A stretch of DNA of 64,000 nucleotides from Pseudosulfitobacter koreensis (GTDB taxonomy: Bacteria > Pseudomonadota > Alphaproteobacteria > Rhodobacterales > Rhodobacteraceae): assembly GCF_024733015.1 (NCBI RefSeq), contig NZ_JANKJG010000001.1, positions 1-64,000 of the forward strand, given 5' to 3'. The stretch's first letter is position 1. The number at the start of each line of letters is the position of its first letter. The position numbers were made by a program, and so were the translations under genes. Under the pieces are notes generated by a model, which worked only from the letters and a program-made list of their open reading frames with translations, was not told the origin of the DNA and did no database searches. Positions 39,250 to 47,917 of the stretch are shown piece after piece.

Positions 39250-39702
39250 ATGACCACGATCCCCCGCGCCCCTCTGGTTCTGGGCCTTTTGGGCCTCATC
39301 CCCTTCGTCTGGGGCGCCGCCACCGTGCTCAGCCCCGATCTGGCCGACTGGTCCCTTGCCACCTTCGGCGCGCGCTTCGTCGGGCCCTATGTGCAGTTGT
39401 TCTATGGCGCGGTGATCCTGTCGTTCATGTCGGGCGTGCTCTGGGGCTTCGCCACCAAGGCCGAGGGGGCGCAAGCCGCCACCGGCTACGCGCTGTCGGT
39501 CATCCCCGCCCTCTGGGCGTTCTTCACCACAGGCAGCGGCCCCGTCGCCGCCGGACTGAACCTGATGGCGGGCTTTGCCGGTCTGTTGTTGCTCGATTTC
39601 GCCTTTTGGCGCTGGGGGCTGGCCCCCGCCTGGTGGATGTCGCTGCGCGTGCTCTTGACCGCAATCGTGCTGGCCTGCCTTGCCGTCGGTGTGATCCTAT
39701 GA
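39250..39702 (+). CDS. DUF3429 membrane protein
   Basis: A 150-residue inner-membrane protein with about five hydrophobic helices, matching DUF3429 (LGLLGLIPFVWGA start, YGAVILSFMSGVLWGFA middle). Function is unknown. Its stop overlaps the methyltransferase start (ATGA), so the two are translated together. Confidence 0.85.
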   Translation: MTTIPRAPLVLGLLGLIPFVWGAATVLSPDLADWSLATFGARFVGPYVQLFYGAVILSFMSGVLWGFATKAEGAQAATGYALSVIPALWAFFTTGSGPVAAGLNLMAGFAGLLLLDFAFWRWGLAPAWWMSLRVLLTAIVLACLAVGVIL

Positions 39703-40286
39703 GCGACAAGGCGACATTGGACGTCTACGCGGCCCAGGCCGGTGAATACGCCGCGATGAACGACCGCGAAGACCCGCAGCTGACCGATTTCATGGCCGCA
39801 TTGGGCAAGGGGCGCGTTCTGGATCTGGGCTGCGGGCCGGGCCGGGCCGCCGGGCGCATGGCGCAAGCAGGCTTTGACGTGGTCGCGATGGACGCGGTGC
39901 CGGAAATGGTGGCGATGGCCGCGAAACATCCCGGCGTCACGGCGCGATTGGGCACCTTCGACAACATCACCGGCACCTATGACGGCATCTGGGCCAACTT
40001 CAGCCTGCTGCATGCCCCGCGCGCCGATATGCCGCGTCATCTGGCGACGATCAAGGCAGCCCTGCGCAGCGGCGGCCTGTTCCACATCGGCATGAAACTC
40101 GGCACAGGGTCCGCCCGCGACAGCATCGGCAGGCTCTATACCTATTATACCGAAGCCGAACTGACCGGCCTTCTGACCGATGCAGGCTTTGCCATCGACA
40201 CCCGCAAGGATGCCCGCGCACATGGACGCAACAAGGGGCTGGACGGCACCTATGCAGACTGGCTATGTCTGCGCGCTCATGGCTGA
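39699..40286 (+). CDS. Class I SAM-dependent methyltransferase
   Basis: A 195-residue enzyme with the Rossmann-type SAM-binding motif [16 protein letters not shown] (about residues 41-55), the acidic motif [12 protein letters not shown] and the motif IV region ANFSLLHAP. The methyl acceptor is unknown. It overlaps DUF3429 upstream by 4 bp and rnhA downstream by 8 bp. Confidence 0.88.
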   Translation: MSDKATLDVYAAQAGEYAAMNDREDPQLTDFMAALGKGRVLDLGCGPGRAAGRMAQAGFDVVAMDAVPEMVAMAAKHPGVTARLGTFDNITGTYDGIWANFSLLHAPRADMPRHLATIKAALRSGGLFHIGMKLGTGSARDSIGRLYTYYTEAELTGLLTDAGFAIDTRKDARAHGRNKGLDGTYADWLCLRAHG

Positions 40287-40740
40287 ATTATTCGCATATA
40301 CCGATGGCGCGTGCAGCGGCAATCCCGGCCCGGGAGGCTGGGGTGCCCTGATGCTCGCAAAGGAAAATGGCGCGGTCGTCAAACAGCGCGAGCTGCAGGG
40401 CGGCGAGGCCGCGACCACCAACAACCGCATGGAACTGCTGGCGGCGATCAACGCGCTCGAGGCGCTGGAACGCGCGAGCAAGATCACCGTTGTGACCGAC
40501 AGCAACTATGTGAAAAACGGCATCACCGCGTGGATCTTCGGTTGGAAGAAAAACGGCTGGAAGAACGCCGCGAAAAAGCCTGTCGCCAATGCGGAACTGT
40601 GGCAGCGTCTGGATCTGGCGCAGGCCCGCCATGACGTGACCTGGAAATGGGTCAAAGGGCACGCAGGCCATCCTGAAAACGAACGCGCCGACGCGCTGGC
40701 ACGCGCGGGCATGGCCCCGTTCAAACCCAAGTCGAAATGA
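40279..40740 (+). CDS. rnhA: Ribonuclease HI
   Basis: Cleaves the RNA strand of RNA-DNA hybrids; 153 residues. The catalytic set Asp9 ([16 protein letters not shown]), Glu52 ([10 protein letters not shown]), Asp74 (TDSNYV) and Asp138 (NERADALA), plus His128 in the flexible loop, is complete. The start lies inside the end of the methyltransferase gene, showing tight operon packing. Confidence 0.96.
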   Translation: MAELFAYTDGACSGNPGPGGWGALMLAKENGAVVKQRELQGGEAATTNNRMELLAAINALEALERASKITVVTDSNYVKNGITAWIFGWKKNGWKNAAKKPVANAELWQRLDLAQARHDVTWKWVKGHAGHPENERADALARAGMAPFKPKSK

Positions 40741-41126
40741 AACAGATCGCCTGCCCCGTCGCGCTGCACCCTGACGGCGCACCGCGCAGGCTGGCTGTTG
40801 CGACGTACCCACTGACAGCACTGGTGCTTAGCGACATAGCCCAAGGCATCCGGCCCGAGGCGGCTGCCGCCCACGCGCTTTACGACATCAGCGGACTGGA
40901 AACCCGCGCCGCCCTGCTGTTGGGCACATCGGACGACATCGTCGCAGGCGAACGCTGGCACTTTGCGCTTTGTCGCACCGTGCCCCCCGTCCGCGACCGC
41001 TGGCAGAACGCAGGTCCCGACGGCACGTTGCACCGCTTCGGCTGGCTGGCGCTGGATGACGCAGCCCACCACGACTTCGCCCCGACCCACCAAAGCGCCC
41101 TCGACTGGATCAGGGCCGCACTATGA
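40737..41126 (+). CDS. Hypothetical protein in the ispH-rnhA operon
   Basis: I do not recognise this 129-residue soluble protein. It has an Ala-rich middle ([20 protein letters not shown]) and an aromatic C-terminal part ([16 protein letters not shown]) whose closing [14 protein letters not shown] resembles the tail of NUDIX hydrolases, but the NUDIX box itself is absent. It overlaps rnhA and the next gene by 4 bp each, so it is expressed as part of the operon. Confidence 0.7.
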   Translation: MKQIACPVALHPDGAPRRLAVATYPLTALVLSDIAQGIRPEAAAAHALYDISGLETRAALLLGTSDDIVAGERWHFALCRTVPPVRDRWQNAGPDGTLHRFGWLALDDAAHHDFAPTHQSALDWIRAAL

Positions 41127-41746
41127 GCTGGCTCGCACTTCTCGACTTCGGCGCGGTGATGATCTTTGCCCTGACCGGCGCGCTGGTCGCCAGCCGCGCC
41201 CAGATGGACCCGGTCGGGTTCCTGTTTATCGCCTGCCTGACCGCAATGGGCGGCGGCACCCTGCGCGACGTGCTTCTGGACCGCAACCCGGTGTTCTGGA
41301 TCGCGCAGCCGACCTATATCGCGGTCGCCTGCGGGGCCGCCATCGTGGTCTTCTTTACCGCGCACTTGCTGGAAAGCCGCCTGCGCACATTGCTCTGGCT
41401 CGACAGTCTGGCGCTCGCCATCGCGGTGCCTGCGGGTGCGGGTGTCGCGCTCGAACTGGGCGCACCGCCGCCCATCGTGATCCTGATGGGCATGATCACC
41501 GGCTGCATGGGCGGGCTGATGCGCGACGTGGTCGTGGGCGACGTGCCCGTGGTGCTGAAACAGGGCGAACTTTACGTCTCGGCGGCCTTCGGTGGCGCGC
41601 TGGCACTGTGGCTGACATCGACCTACTTCGCGCCAGATGTGCCCGCACTGGTCGCAGGGGCCGCCGTCACATGGGCCCTGCGTGCCGGATCGCTGGCCTT
41701 CGGCTGGCAGTTGCCCACCTACCGCTCGACCCCGCCGAAATCCTGA
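41123..41746 (+). CDS. TRIC-family (UPF0126/YicG) cation channel protein
   Basis: A 207-residue inner-membrane protein with seven helices and the two internally repeated glycine-rich signatures of the prokaryotic TRIC family: AMGGGTLRDVLLDRNPVFW (about residue 43) and GCMGGLMRDVVVGDVPVVL (about residue 130). Homologues form trimeric potassium-permeable channels; the physiological role in bacteria is uncertain. It is the last gene of the ispH operon. Confidence 0.88.
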   Translation: MSWLALLDFGAVMIFALTGALVASRAQMDPVGFLFIACLTAMGGGTLRDVLLDRNPVFWIAQPTYIAVACGAAIVVFFTAHLLESRLRTLLWLDSLALAIAVPAGAGVALELGAPPPIVILMGMITGCMGGLMRDVVVGDVPVVLKQGELYVSAAFGGALALWLTSTYFAPDVPALVAGAAVTWALRAGSLAFGWQLPTYRSTPPKS

Positions 41747-41767
41747 ACAGCCCTGCCGACGGCAACG

Positions 41768-42004
41768 CTATCTGCGCCAATGGGTCGGCACGATGATCAG
41801 CGCCCCGATGCTGGACAGGATCGCGTTCAGCCCGGCGCTGTTGAACCCAAACCCGAACATCAGCCGGATGAAATAGAACACGAACGCGCCACCCACGCAG
41901 ATGATGATGCTTTGCAAAATTCCATTGTGGGTAAAGCCCGAGCGTTCGGAAACATAGCCCACGATGCCCGCAATCACCACGGTGCCGATCATGACGGGAA
42001 ACAT
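41768..42004 (-). CDS. GlsB/YeaQ/YmgE-like small membrane protein
   Basis: A 78-residue protein with three hydrophobic helices, resembling the GlsB/YeaQ/YmgE stress-response membrane protein family (GTVVIAGIVGYVSERSGF and GAFVFYFIRLMFG). Its ATG lies 9 bp after the fmt stop, so it is likely read through from the deformylase-fmt unit. The role is inferred from the family only. Confidence 0.68.
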   Translation of the reverse strand: MFPVMIGTVVIAGIVGYVSERSGFTHNGILQSIIICVGGAFVFYFIRLMFGFGFNSAGLNAILSSIGALIIVPTHWRR

Positions 42005-42013
42005 CGCGCGCTC

Positions 42014-42919
42014 CTAAAGTTTCGAGCCTGCGGGCAGTGCCGTGCCGCGCAGGAACTCCGTGGCATCCTGCGCTCCGCGCCCGGCCTTTTGCAAGCGTGT
42101 CAGTTGCACCGCACCGCTTGCGCAAGCAACGGTCAGCGCGTCGTCCAGCACCACGCCCGCCTGCCCCTGCCCTTCGGCAAGTCGGCTACCCAGCACCTTG
42201 ATCCGCACGCCACCGTGTTCAAACCACGCCCCCGGAAACGGCGAAAGCCCGCGAATTTGACGATCCACCTCGACCGCATCGCGCGACCAGTCCAGCGCCG
42301 CCTCTGCCTTGTCGATCTTGTGGGCATAGGTCACGCCCACATCGGGCTGCGCCTGCGGCGTCAGCGCATCCAGCTGCGCCAGCGCGCTTACGATCGCGTC
42401 CGCCCCCAGCGTGCTCAGCCTGTCGTGCAACTCTGCCGTGGTTTCATCCGCCCCAATCGGCGTCTCAACCCGCAACAGCACCGGCCCGGTGTCCAGCCCC
42501 GCCTCCATCTGCATGATGCACACGCCCGTCTGCGCATCGCCCGCCATGATCGCCCGGTGGATCGGCGCAGCCCCGCGCCAACGCGGCAACAGGCTCGCGT
42601 GGATGTTCAGACAGCCACGATCCGGCGCGTCCAGAATAGCCTGCGGCAGGATCAACCCATATGCCACGACCACTGCAACCTCCGCGTTCAACGCGGCAAA
42701 CTCCGCCTGCGCCTCGGGTGATTTCAGCGAGACCGGGTGCCGCACCTCAAGCCCCAGCGCCTCGGCGCGGGCATGGACTGGCGTGGGCCGGTCCTTCTTG
42801 CCACGGCCCGCCGGGCGCGGCGGCTGGCAATAGACCGCGGCGATGTCGTGGCCTGCCTGTACCAGCGCGTCCAGCACCGGCACCGAGAAATCGGGCGTAC
42901 CCATGAAGACGATGCGCAT
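42014..42919 (-). CDS. fmt: Methionyl-tRNA formyltransferase
   Basis: Formylates initiator Met-tRNA using 10-formyltetrahydrofolate; 301 residues. The N-terminal domain opens with [15 protein letters not shown] and contains the catalytic [20 protein letters not shown] segment (about 107-126). The C-terminal OB-like domain is present. It lies directly after the three deformylase genes, joining addition and removal of the formyl group in one operon. Confidence 0.95.
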   Translation of the reverse strand: MRIVFMGTPDFSVPVLDALVQAGHDIAAVYCQPPRPAGRGKKDRPTPVHARAEALGLEVRHPVSLKSPEAQAEFAALNAEVAVVVAYGLILPQAILDAPDRGCLNIHASLLPRWRGAAPIHRAIMAGDAQTGVCIMQMEAGLDTGPVLLRVETPIGADETTAELHDRLSTLGADAIVSALAQLDALTPQAQPDVGVTYAHKIDKAEAALDWSRDAVEVDRQIRGLSPFPGAWFEHGGVRIKVLGSRLAEGQGQAGVVLDDALTVACASGAVQLTRLQKAGRGAQDATEFLRGTALPAGSKL

Positions 42920-42946
42920 CGGATGTCCTTTCCTGACGGGTCGTGA

Positions 42947-43441
42947 CTAGCGGGCCTTGCGCGCCTTGCGGATCAGCATGTCCCGCTTCACGCGGCCCAG
43001 ATTGTCGAAATACATCCGCCCCGCCAGATGGTCGATCTGGTGCTGAACCGACCGCGCCTCCAGCCCTTCAAAATCGCGCCGGTCGATCATTCCATCCGCG
43101 TTCAGGAACCGCACCGTGACCTTCTTGGGGCGGGTGATCTCGGCATGGACACCGGGCAGGTTGGGCGAGGCTTCGGTGCCCGCCTCTGTCTCGTCCGACG
43201 CCTGGATAACCGAAGGGTTCGCCAGCAGGATCCGGCGGCTGCGGTCGGACGTGGCATCGACCACGGCCACCTGCAACATCACCCCGATCTGCGGTGCAGC
43301 CAGCCCGACGCCGGGCATCGCGTCCATCGTTTCGACCATATCGGCCCAAAGCATCCGGATTTCATCCGTGATCGCCGCGACGGGCGCGCAGGCTGTGCGC
43401 AGGCGCTTGTCCGGCCAGGGCACGAACGCCCGAACGGTCAC
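42947..43441 (-). CDS. Peptide deformylase-like protein with altered active site
   Basis: A 164-residue deformylase paralogue, third in the tandem array. Motif 1 is normal (GVGLAAPQ, residues 44-51), but motif 2, normally EGCLS, reads EASPN, so the metal-binding Cys is replaced by Ser92. In motif 3 the HEIDH sequence is HQIDH (134-138), so the catalytic Glu is Gln135. These changes should remove or strongly alter hydrolysis. The frame is otherwise intact and overlaps the preceding def by 4 bp, so it is kept and translated; a binding or regulatory role is possible. Confidence 0.85.
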   Translation of the reverse strand: MTVRAFVPWPDKRLRTACAPVAAITDEIRMLWADMVETMDAMPGVGLAAPQIGVMLQVAVVDATSDRSRRILLANPSVIQASDETEAGTEASPNLPGVHAEITRPKKVTVRFLNADGMIDRRDFEGLEARSVQHQIDHLAGRMYFDNLGRVKRDMLIRKARKAR

Positions 43442-43941
43442 GCAGCGCCGCCTTCGTAGTCGGCCAGCAGCGTCGCGCGCGCCTCCGCGTCGATCCGGTC
43501 AAATGTCAGAACACCGTCCAGATGATCGCTTTCATGCTGCGCGCAAACTGCATCAAACCCCGTCATTTCGCGGCTCACCCGTGCCCCGTCCATCGCCGTA
43601 TATGACAACCGCACAGCCGAAGGCCGTGACACATCCGCGGCTACGCCGGGGATCGACAGGCACGCTTCGGAGTTGACCGCGAGGGTCTCGTCCAGCACCT
43701 CGATCTGCGGATCGATACACACCAGCGGATCGGACGCACCCTCTTTCCAGCCGGTGTCCATGACGAATATCCGCTGCATCACGCCGATCTGCGGCCCCGC
43801 CAGCCCACGCCCCTTCGCGGCATACATCGTCTCCAGCATGTCGGCAGCCAGGATCTGCACCTCGGCCGTCACCTCGCCCACCGCGGCACAGGGCTGCGTC
43901 AGACGCGCATCGGGCCACTTCAGGATCGGACGTGTGCTCAT
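43438..43941 (-). CDS. def: Peptide deformylase, second copy
   Basis: Metal-dependent deformylase of 167 residues, removing formyl from nascent proteins. The metal ligands are in place: Cys94 in EACLS, and His136/His140 with catalytic Glu137 in HESDH. Motif 1 is slightly atypical (GRGLAGPQ, residues 44-51, with Gly in place of Ala49). It overlaps both neighbouring def genes by 4 bp. Substrate preference may differ from the canonical copy. Confidence 0.9.
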   Translation of the reverse strand: MSTRPILKWPDARLTQPCAAVGEVTAEVQILAADMLETMYAAKGRGLAGPQIGVMQRIFVMDTGWKEGASDPLVCIDPQIEVLDETLAVNSEACLSIPGVAADVSRPSAVRLSYTAMDGARVSREMTGFDAVCAQHESDHLDGVLTFDRIDAEARATLLADYEGGAA

Positions 43942-44462
43942 GACTTCTCCCGCGCCAGCTCGCGTTTCAGCTTGGTCATCTTGCGGGTGATCATCTGACG
44001 CCTGAGCGGCTTGAGATAGTCGATGAACAGCTTGCCATCCAGATGGTCGATCTCGTGCTGCACGCAAGTCGCCCAGAGGCCACCCATCTCTTCGTTGTGC
44101 TCCTTACCGTCGCGGTCCGTCCAGCGCACCTGCACCTCGGCGGGGCGGGTCACGTCGGCAAAATGCTCGGGGATCGACAGGCAGCCCTCTTCAAAGACGT
44201 TGGTTTCCTCCGAAGATGCGACGATCACAGGGTTGAACATGATCAGCGGGCGCGGCGTCTCGTTTTCATCCTTGACGCAATCCAGCACGATCAGCCGTTC
44301 CAGCACGCCGACCTGCGGGGCCGCCAGCCCGACGCCCGGTGCGTCGTACATCGTGGCCAACATGTCATCGCCCAAGCGGCGCAGTTCGTCCGTCATATCG
44401 GTGACGGGCGCGCAGTGCTTCTTGAGCCGTGGATCGGGGTGCAAGAGAATGGGGCGTTTCAT
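43938..44462 (-). CDS. def: Peptide deformylase, canonical copy
   Basis: First gene of the array, 174 residues, with all three family motifs in their standard form: GVGLAAPQ (43-50), EGCLS with Cys94, and HEIDH (136-140). It also has the basic C-terminal helix (MTKLKRELAREKS) seen in ribosome-binding deformylases. It is the likely housekeeping enzyme. The operon promoter should lie in the 97 bp shared with the divergent aminotransferase. Confidence 0.95.
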   Translation of the reverse strand: MKRPILLHPDPRLKKHCAPVTDMTDELRRLGDDMLATMYDAPGVGLAAPQVGVLERLIVLDCVKDENETPRPLIMFNPVIVASSEETNVFEEGCLSIPEHFADVTRPAEVQVRWTDRDGKEHNEEMGGLWATCVQHEIDHLDGKLFIDYLKPLRRQMITRKMTKLKRELAREKS

Positions 44463-44559
44463 GGCAGGTCATTTATGCCAACACGGGCTGCGGTGCAACG
44501 GCCCCTTGCGCTTGGCGGCTGGGGCGTTAGCAATACGGGCACAATCACAGGAGAGACCC

Positions 44560-45729
44560 ATGAGCTTTGACGAGATCATCGACCGCCGCGGCACCCATTG
44601 CGCAAAATGGGACATGATGGAAAAGCTCTACGGCGTTCCCACCGACGACGGGCTGGCGATGTGGGTCGCGGACATGGATTTCAAACCACCCCAATGCGTG
44701 ATTGATGCGCTTCAGGCGCGGGTCGATCACGGCATGTTCGGCTACTTCGGCGACGACAGCAAATACCGCGCCGCGATCCAGTGGTGGATGAAGGAACGTC
44801 ATGACTGGCAAATCGACCCTGCGTGGATCTTCACCACGCACGGGTTGGTCAACGGCACAGCGATGTGCATCGACGCCTTCACCAAACCAGGCGACGGGGT
44901 TGTGCTGTTCACACCCGTCTACCACGCCTTTGCCCGCGTGATCGAAGCCGCCGACCGCCGCGTGGTCGAATGCCCCCTTGCCGTGAACGATGGCCGTCAC
45001 GAGATGGACTTCGACGCGTGGGATGCGCAGATGGACGGCAGCGAAACGCTGCTGGTCCTGTGCAGCCCGCACAACCCCGGTGGCCGCGTCTGGACCCGCA
45101 CCGAGTTGGAGGGCGTCGCAGAGTTCGCCAAGCGGCACGACCTGATCCTGGTCTCGGACGAGATCCACCACGATCTGGTGATGCCGGGTCATACCCACAT
45201 CCCGATGGCCAAGATCGACGGCATCGCCGACCGTCTGGTGATGATGTCCGCCACGACCAAGACGTTTTCGATCGCAGGTGCGCATCTGGGCAACGTGATC
45301 ATCGCGGACGAGACCCTGCGCAAGACCTTCGAGAAACGCATGAACGCGCTGGGGCTGTCGCCAAACGCCTTTGGCCTGTTCATGGCAACGGCTGCCTATT
45401 CCCCCGAAGGTGCGGCCTGGGTCGATGACCTGATGGCCTACCTGGCCGAAAACGCGCGGATCTTCGACGCGGGGGTAAACGCCATTCCCGGTCTGAAATC
45501 CATGCCGCTGGAAGCCACCTACCTCAGCTGGGTTGATTTCTCCGGCACCGGCATGTCGCGCGAGGAGTTCACCCGCCGCGTTCAGGACGACGCCCACATT
45601 GCGGTGAACTACGGCCCGACCTTCGGCACCGGCGGCGAAAGCTATCTGCGGTTCAACATCGCAACACAGCGCAGCCGGGTGGAAGAGGCCGTAACGCGCC
45701 TGAAAGCCGCCTTCGCCGACTTGCAGTAG
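44560..45729 (+). CDS. MalY/PatB-family PLP-dependent aminotransferase or C-S lyase
   Basis: A fold-type I pyridoxal-phosphate enzyme of 389 residues. The PLP lysine is Lys234 in SATTKTFSIAG, with the cofactor-binding SDEIHHDL and CSPHNPGGRVW segments before it. The MalY/PatB branch usually shows cystathionine beta-lyase or cysteine-S-conjugate beta-lyase activity, releasing ammonia and pyruvate. In marine alphaproteobacteria a role in organosulfur metabolism is plausible but not shown. The ATG follows AGGAGAG; the gene is monocistronic. Confidence 0.88.
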   Translation: MSFDEIIDRRGTHCAKWDMMEKLYGVPTDDGLAMWVADMDFKPPQCVIDALQARVDHGMFGYFGDDSKYRAAIQWWMKERHDWQIDPAWIFTTHGLVNGTAMCIDAFTKPGDGVVLFTPVYHAFARVIEAADRRVVECPLAVNDGRHEMDFDAWDAQMDGSETLLVLCSPHNPGGRVWTRTELEGVAEFAKRHDLILVSDEIHHDLVMPGHTHIPMAKIDGIADRLVMMSATTKTFSIAGAHLGNVIIADETLRKTFEKRMNALGLSPNAFGLFMATAAYSPEGAAWVDDLMAYLAENARIFDAGVNAIPGLKSMPLEATYLSWVDFSGTGMSREEFTRRVQDDAHIAVNYGPTFGTGGESYLRFNIATQRSRVEEAVTRLKAAFADLQ

Positions 45730-45797
45730 GCTCTCAGCCCGCCACAAACGACCCGCTTCGCCCTATCGGCGGGGCGGGCGCGCCCAAGCCGCCAGAA

Positions 45798-46163
45798 TCA
45801 CATATCGACGACAGGCTGATCCGTCAGCAGGGCAACCGGCGCATCCGCCGCCTGTTCGAAATCCAGCGCAGGCTTGTCGGCCACGGCAGTCGCGCGCTTG
45901 AACTCATAGATCATCTCGCCCGCCTCTTCATCCGTCGCGATAATCAGACACTGGAACAGATGGATCGCCCCATCGTACAGATCGGCATAGCCGCGCAGAT
46001 AGGGAGCGGTTGCGGCATCGACCGAAAATCCGGTCTTCCACATGCGCAGCACCGGATAGGTTTGTCCGTCGATGTTCACACGCAGGCGCGACGCCTTCTT
46101 CAGGCTGAGCAGACGGGCGCTGTCCAGTCCGGCCTGAACCTCTTTTGGCAAAAATGTCGTCAT
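45798..46163 (-). CDS. Hypothetical protein conserved in Rhodobacteraceae
   Basis: A 121-residue soluble protein that I cannot assign. The N-terminal half (RLRVNIDGQTYPVLRMWKTG, then FSVDAATAPYLRGYADLYDG) looks like a small beta-barrel reminiscent of PilZ-type domains, but the PilZ RxxxR and DxSxxG motifs are absent. The C-terminal tail is Asp/Ala/Val-rich. The gene is convergent with the MalY-type gene and has its own 197-bp upstream region. Confidence 0.65.
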   Translation of the reverse strand: MTTFLPKEVQAGLDSARLLSLKKASRLRVNIDGQTYPVLRMWKTGFSVDAATAPYLRGYADLYDGAIHLFQCLIIATDEEAGEMIYEFKRATAVADKPALDFEQAADAPVALLTDQPVVDM

Positions 46164-46360
46164 GATTTACCCCACTCTCTTGCCTTTTAAAATTGGCGTT
46201 ACTCTGCCCCGCATCAAGTGAAATTATTATGAATTTTCAATTGCTGCGCTGCGGCTGTTGCAGAAATGTGCGCTCGCGCAGGTGGGCTGCGCGGTGACGG
46301 GTGATGTGCCTCTGCCCCTCCGCGCCCTAGGTTCAATACAAAGAACTGAGGAGAAATGAC

Positions 46361-47335
46361 ATGGGTTTGCTCGTAGACGGCGAATGGCAAGACAAGTGGT
46401 ACGACACCGACAAGACGGGCGGCAAATTTGAACGCTCGAAATCCGAATTCCGCAACTGGATCACTGCAGACGGCGCGGCAGGACCATCCGGCGAGGGGGG
46501 CTTTGCCGCTGCATCCGGGCGGTATCACCTCTATGTTTCTCTGGCGTGCCCCTGGGCGCACCGCGCCCTGATCTTTCGCAAGCTCAAGGGGCTTGAGGAT
46601 CACATCGGCCTGTCAGTCGTGCATCCCGAAATGCTGGGCGATGGCTGGACCTTCGACACCGACTACGAGGGCGCGACCGGCGACACGCTCTTCGATCTGC
46701 CCTTCGCGCGCGACATCTATACCCGCGCCGACCCCAAGTTCACCGGGCGCGTAACCGTGCCGATCCTGTGGGACAAAGAGCGTGGCACCATTGTCAGCAA
46801 CGAAAGCTCGGAAATCATCCGGATGCTGAACAGCGCCTTTGACGGGATCACCGGCAACACCGACGATTACTGGCCCGCAGAGTTGCACGACGCGATCGAG
46901 CCCGTAAACGACCGCATCTACGACACGCTGAACAACGGCGTCTACAAATCCGGCTTCGCCACTTCGCAGGACGCCTATGACGAGGCTGTGCATCCGCTGT
47001 TCGACACGCTGGACTGGCTGGAAGACCGCCTGAGCCAGAACCGCTACCTGATGGGCGACCAGATCACCGAGGCCGACTGGCGGCTGTTCACCACGCTGAT
47101 CCGCTTCGACAAGGTGTATCACACCCATTTCAAATGCAATCGCGCGCGGATTACCGATTATCCCAACCTCTGGGCCTATACCCGCGAGCTTTACCAATGG
47201 GACGGCGTGGCCGAGACCGTCAACTTCGACCATATCGTGCACCACTATTACTACAGTCACGACAACATCAATCCGCACAGGATCATCCCGATCAACCCCG
47301 CCCCCGACTACGACGCGCCGCACGGGCGCGGCTAG
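46361..47335 (+). CDS. Glutathionyl-hydroquinone reductase (Xi-class GST)
   Basis: A 324-residue GST of the YqjG/ECM4 type that reduces glutathionylated quinones. The redox cysteine is Cys63 in the family motif ACPWAHRAL, and the Xi-class extensions are present (long N-terminus with EWQDKWYDTDKTGGKF, and a C-terminal domain ending HDNINPHRIIPI). The ATG follows GAGGAG. The stop touches the stop of the convergent receiver gene. Confidence 0.92.
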   Translation: MGLLVDGEWQDKWYDTDKTGGKFERSKSEFRNWITADGAAGPSGEGGFAAASGRYHLYVSLACPWAHRALIFRKLKGLEDHIGLSVVHPEMLGDGWTFDTDYEGATGDTLFDLPFARDIYTRADPKFTGRVTVPILWDKERGTIVSNESSEIIRMLNSAFDGITGNTDDYWPAELHDAIEPVNDRIYDTLNNGVYKSGFATSQDAYDEAVHPLFDTLDWLEDRLSQNRYLMGDQITEADWRLFTTLIRFDKVYHTHFKCNRARITDYPNLWAYTRELYQWDGVAETVNFDHIVHHYYYSHDNINPHRIIPINPAPDYDAPHGRG

Positions 47336-47713
47336 TCACGCAGTGTGCGCCGGGGGTCTGGCCGCGTAATATTCGACCATCGCGGCCAGATCGTCGGGCG
47401 GCGTCTCGCTCTGGACAAAGGCGCAGGCGTTCTGCGCGTGGGCAAAGATCGACCCGTCCGAAAAGAACGACGTGTTGGTCACGAAAATCACCTGCGTCTC
47501 GGGGCTGCGGTAGCTTGCGAAATCCGAGACCGCCAGCGCACTGCCGTTCTTCAGGATGAGGTCCAGAATCATGACCTCGGGGCAGGTCTCGATGATCTGC
47601 AGCGTCGCCTCGGCCTGCGTGGTCGCCACGCTGACGTCCATGTTCAGACGTCGCAGATGACGGCACCAGACGTCGGCAAGGTTGGGCTCACTTTCGACGA
47701 TCAGAACTTTCAT
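47336..47713 (-). CDS. Single-domain response regulator, degenerate receiver
   Basis: A 125-residue stand-alone receiver domain. The phosphoacceptor Asp51 is present in MILDLIL, but the acidic pocket reads ESE (7-9) rather than the usual DD pair, and the conserved Lys of the KP loop is missing (FVQSETP near residue 103). It may signal without normal phosphorylation. I chose the ATG at 47713; the upstream frame lacks family sequence. A perfect CtrA-type site lies 75 bp upstream. Confidence 0.82.
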   Translation of the reverse strand: MKVLIVESEPNLADVWCRHLRRLNMDVSVATTQAEATLQIIETCPEVMILDLILKNGSALAVSDFASYRSPETQVIFVTNTSFFSDGSIFAHAQNACAFVQSETPPDDLAAMVEYYAARPPAHTA

Positions 47714-47787
47714 TGGCAACCCCGCACTTTCTTTCGTTACCGCCACCGCTTTCGGCAACCTGTTCCAAGACAACTCCGACCAAAAAG

Positions 47788-47802
47788 TTAACAACTTATT
47801 AA
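47788..47802 (-). promoter_or_regulatory. CtrA-type binding site TTAA-N7-TTAA
   Basis: TTAACAACTTATTAA is a perfect match to the full CtrA consensus (two TTAA half-sites with a 7-nt spacer). It sits between the receiver gene (start 47713) and cobC, closer to the receiver gene, so that gene is the likelier target. Confidence 0.5.
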
Positions 47803-47917
47803 CTAGAAGGGGAAAACCCTAACAAGTCGTGAAAACGGTCGAAAGCGGCTTGTTTTTGCCATCGGCCCGGTGTGAATAGGGCGAAAATCGGCCCATATGG
47901 CAAAGGAACACAGCGTG

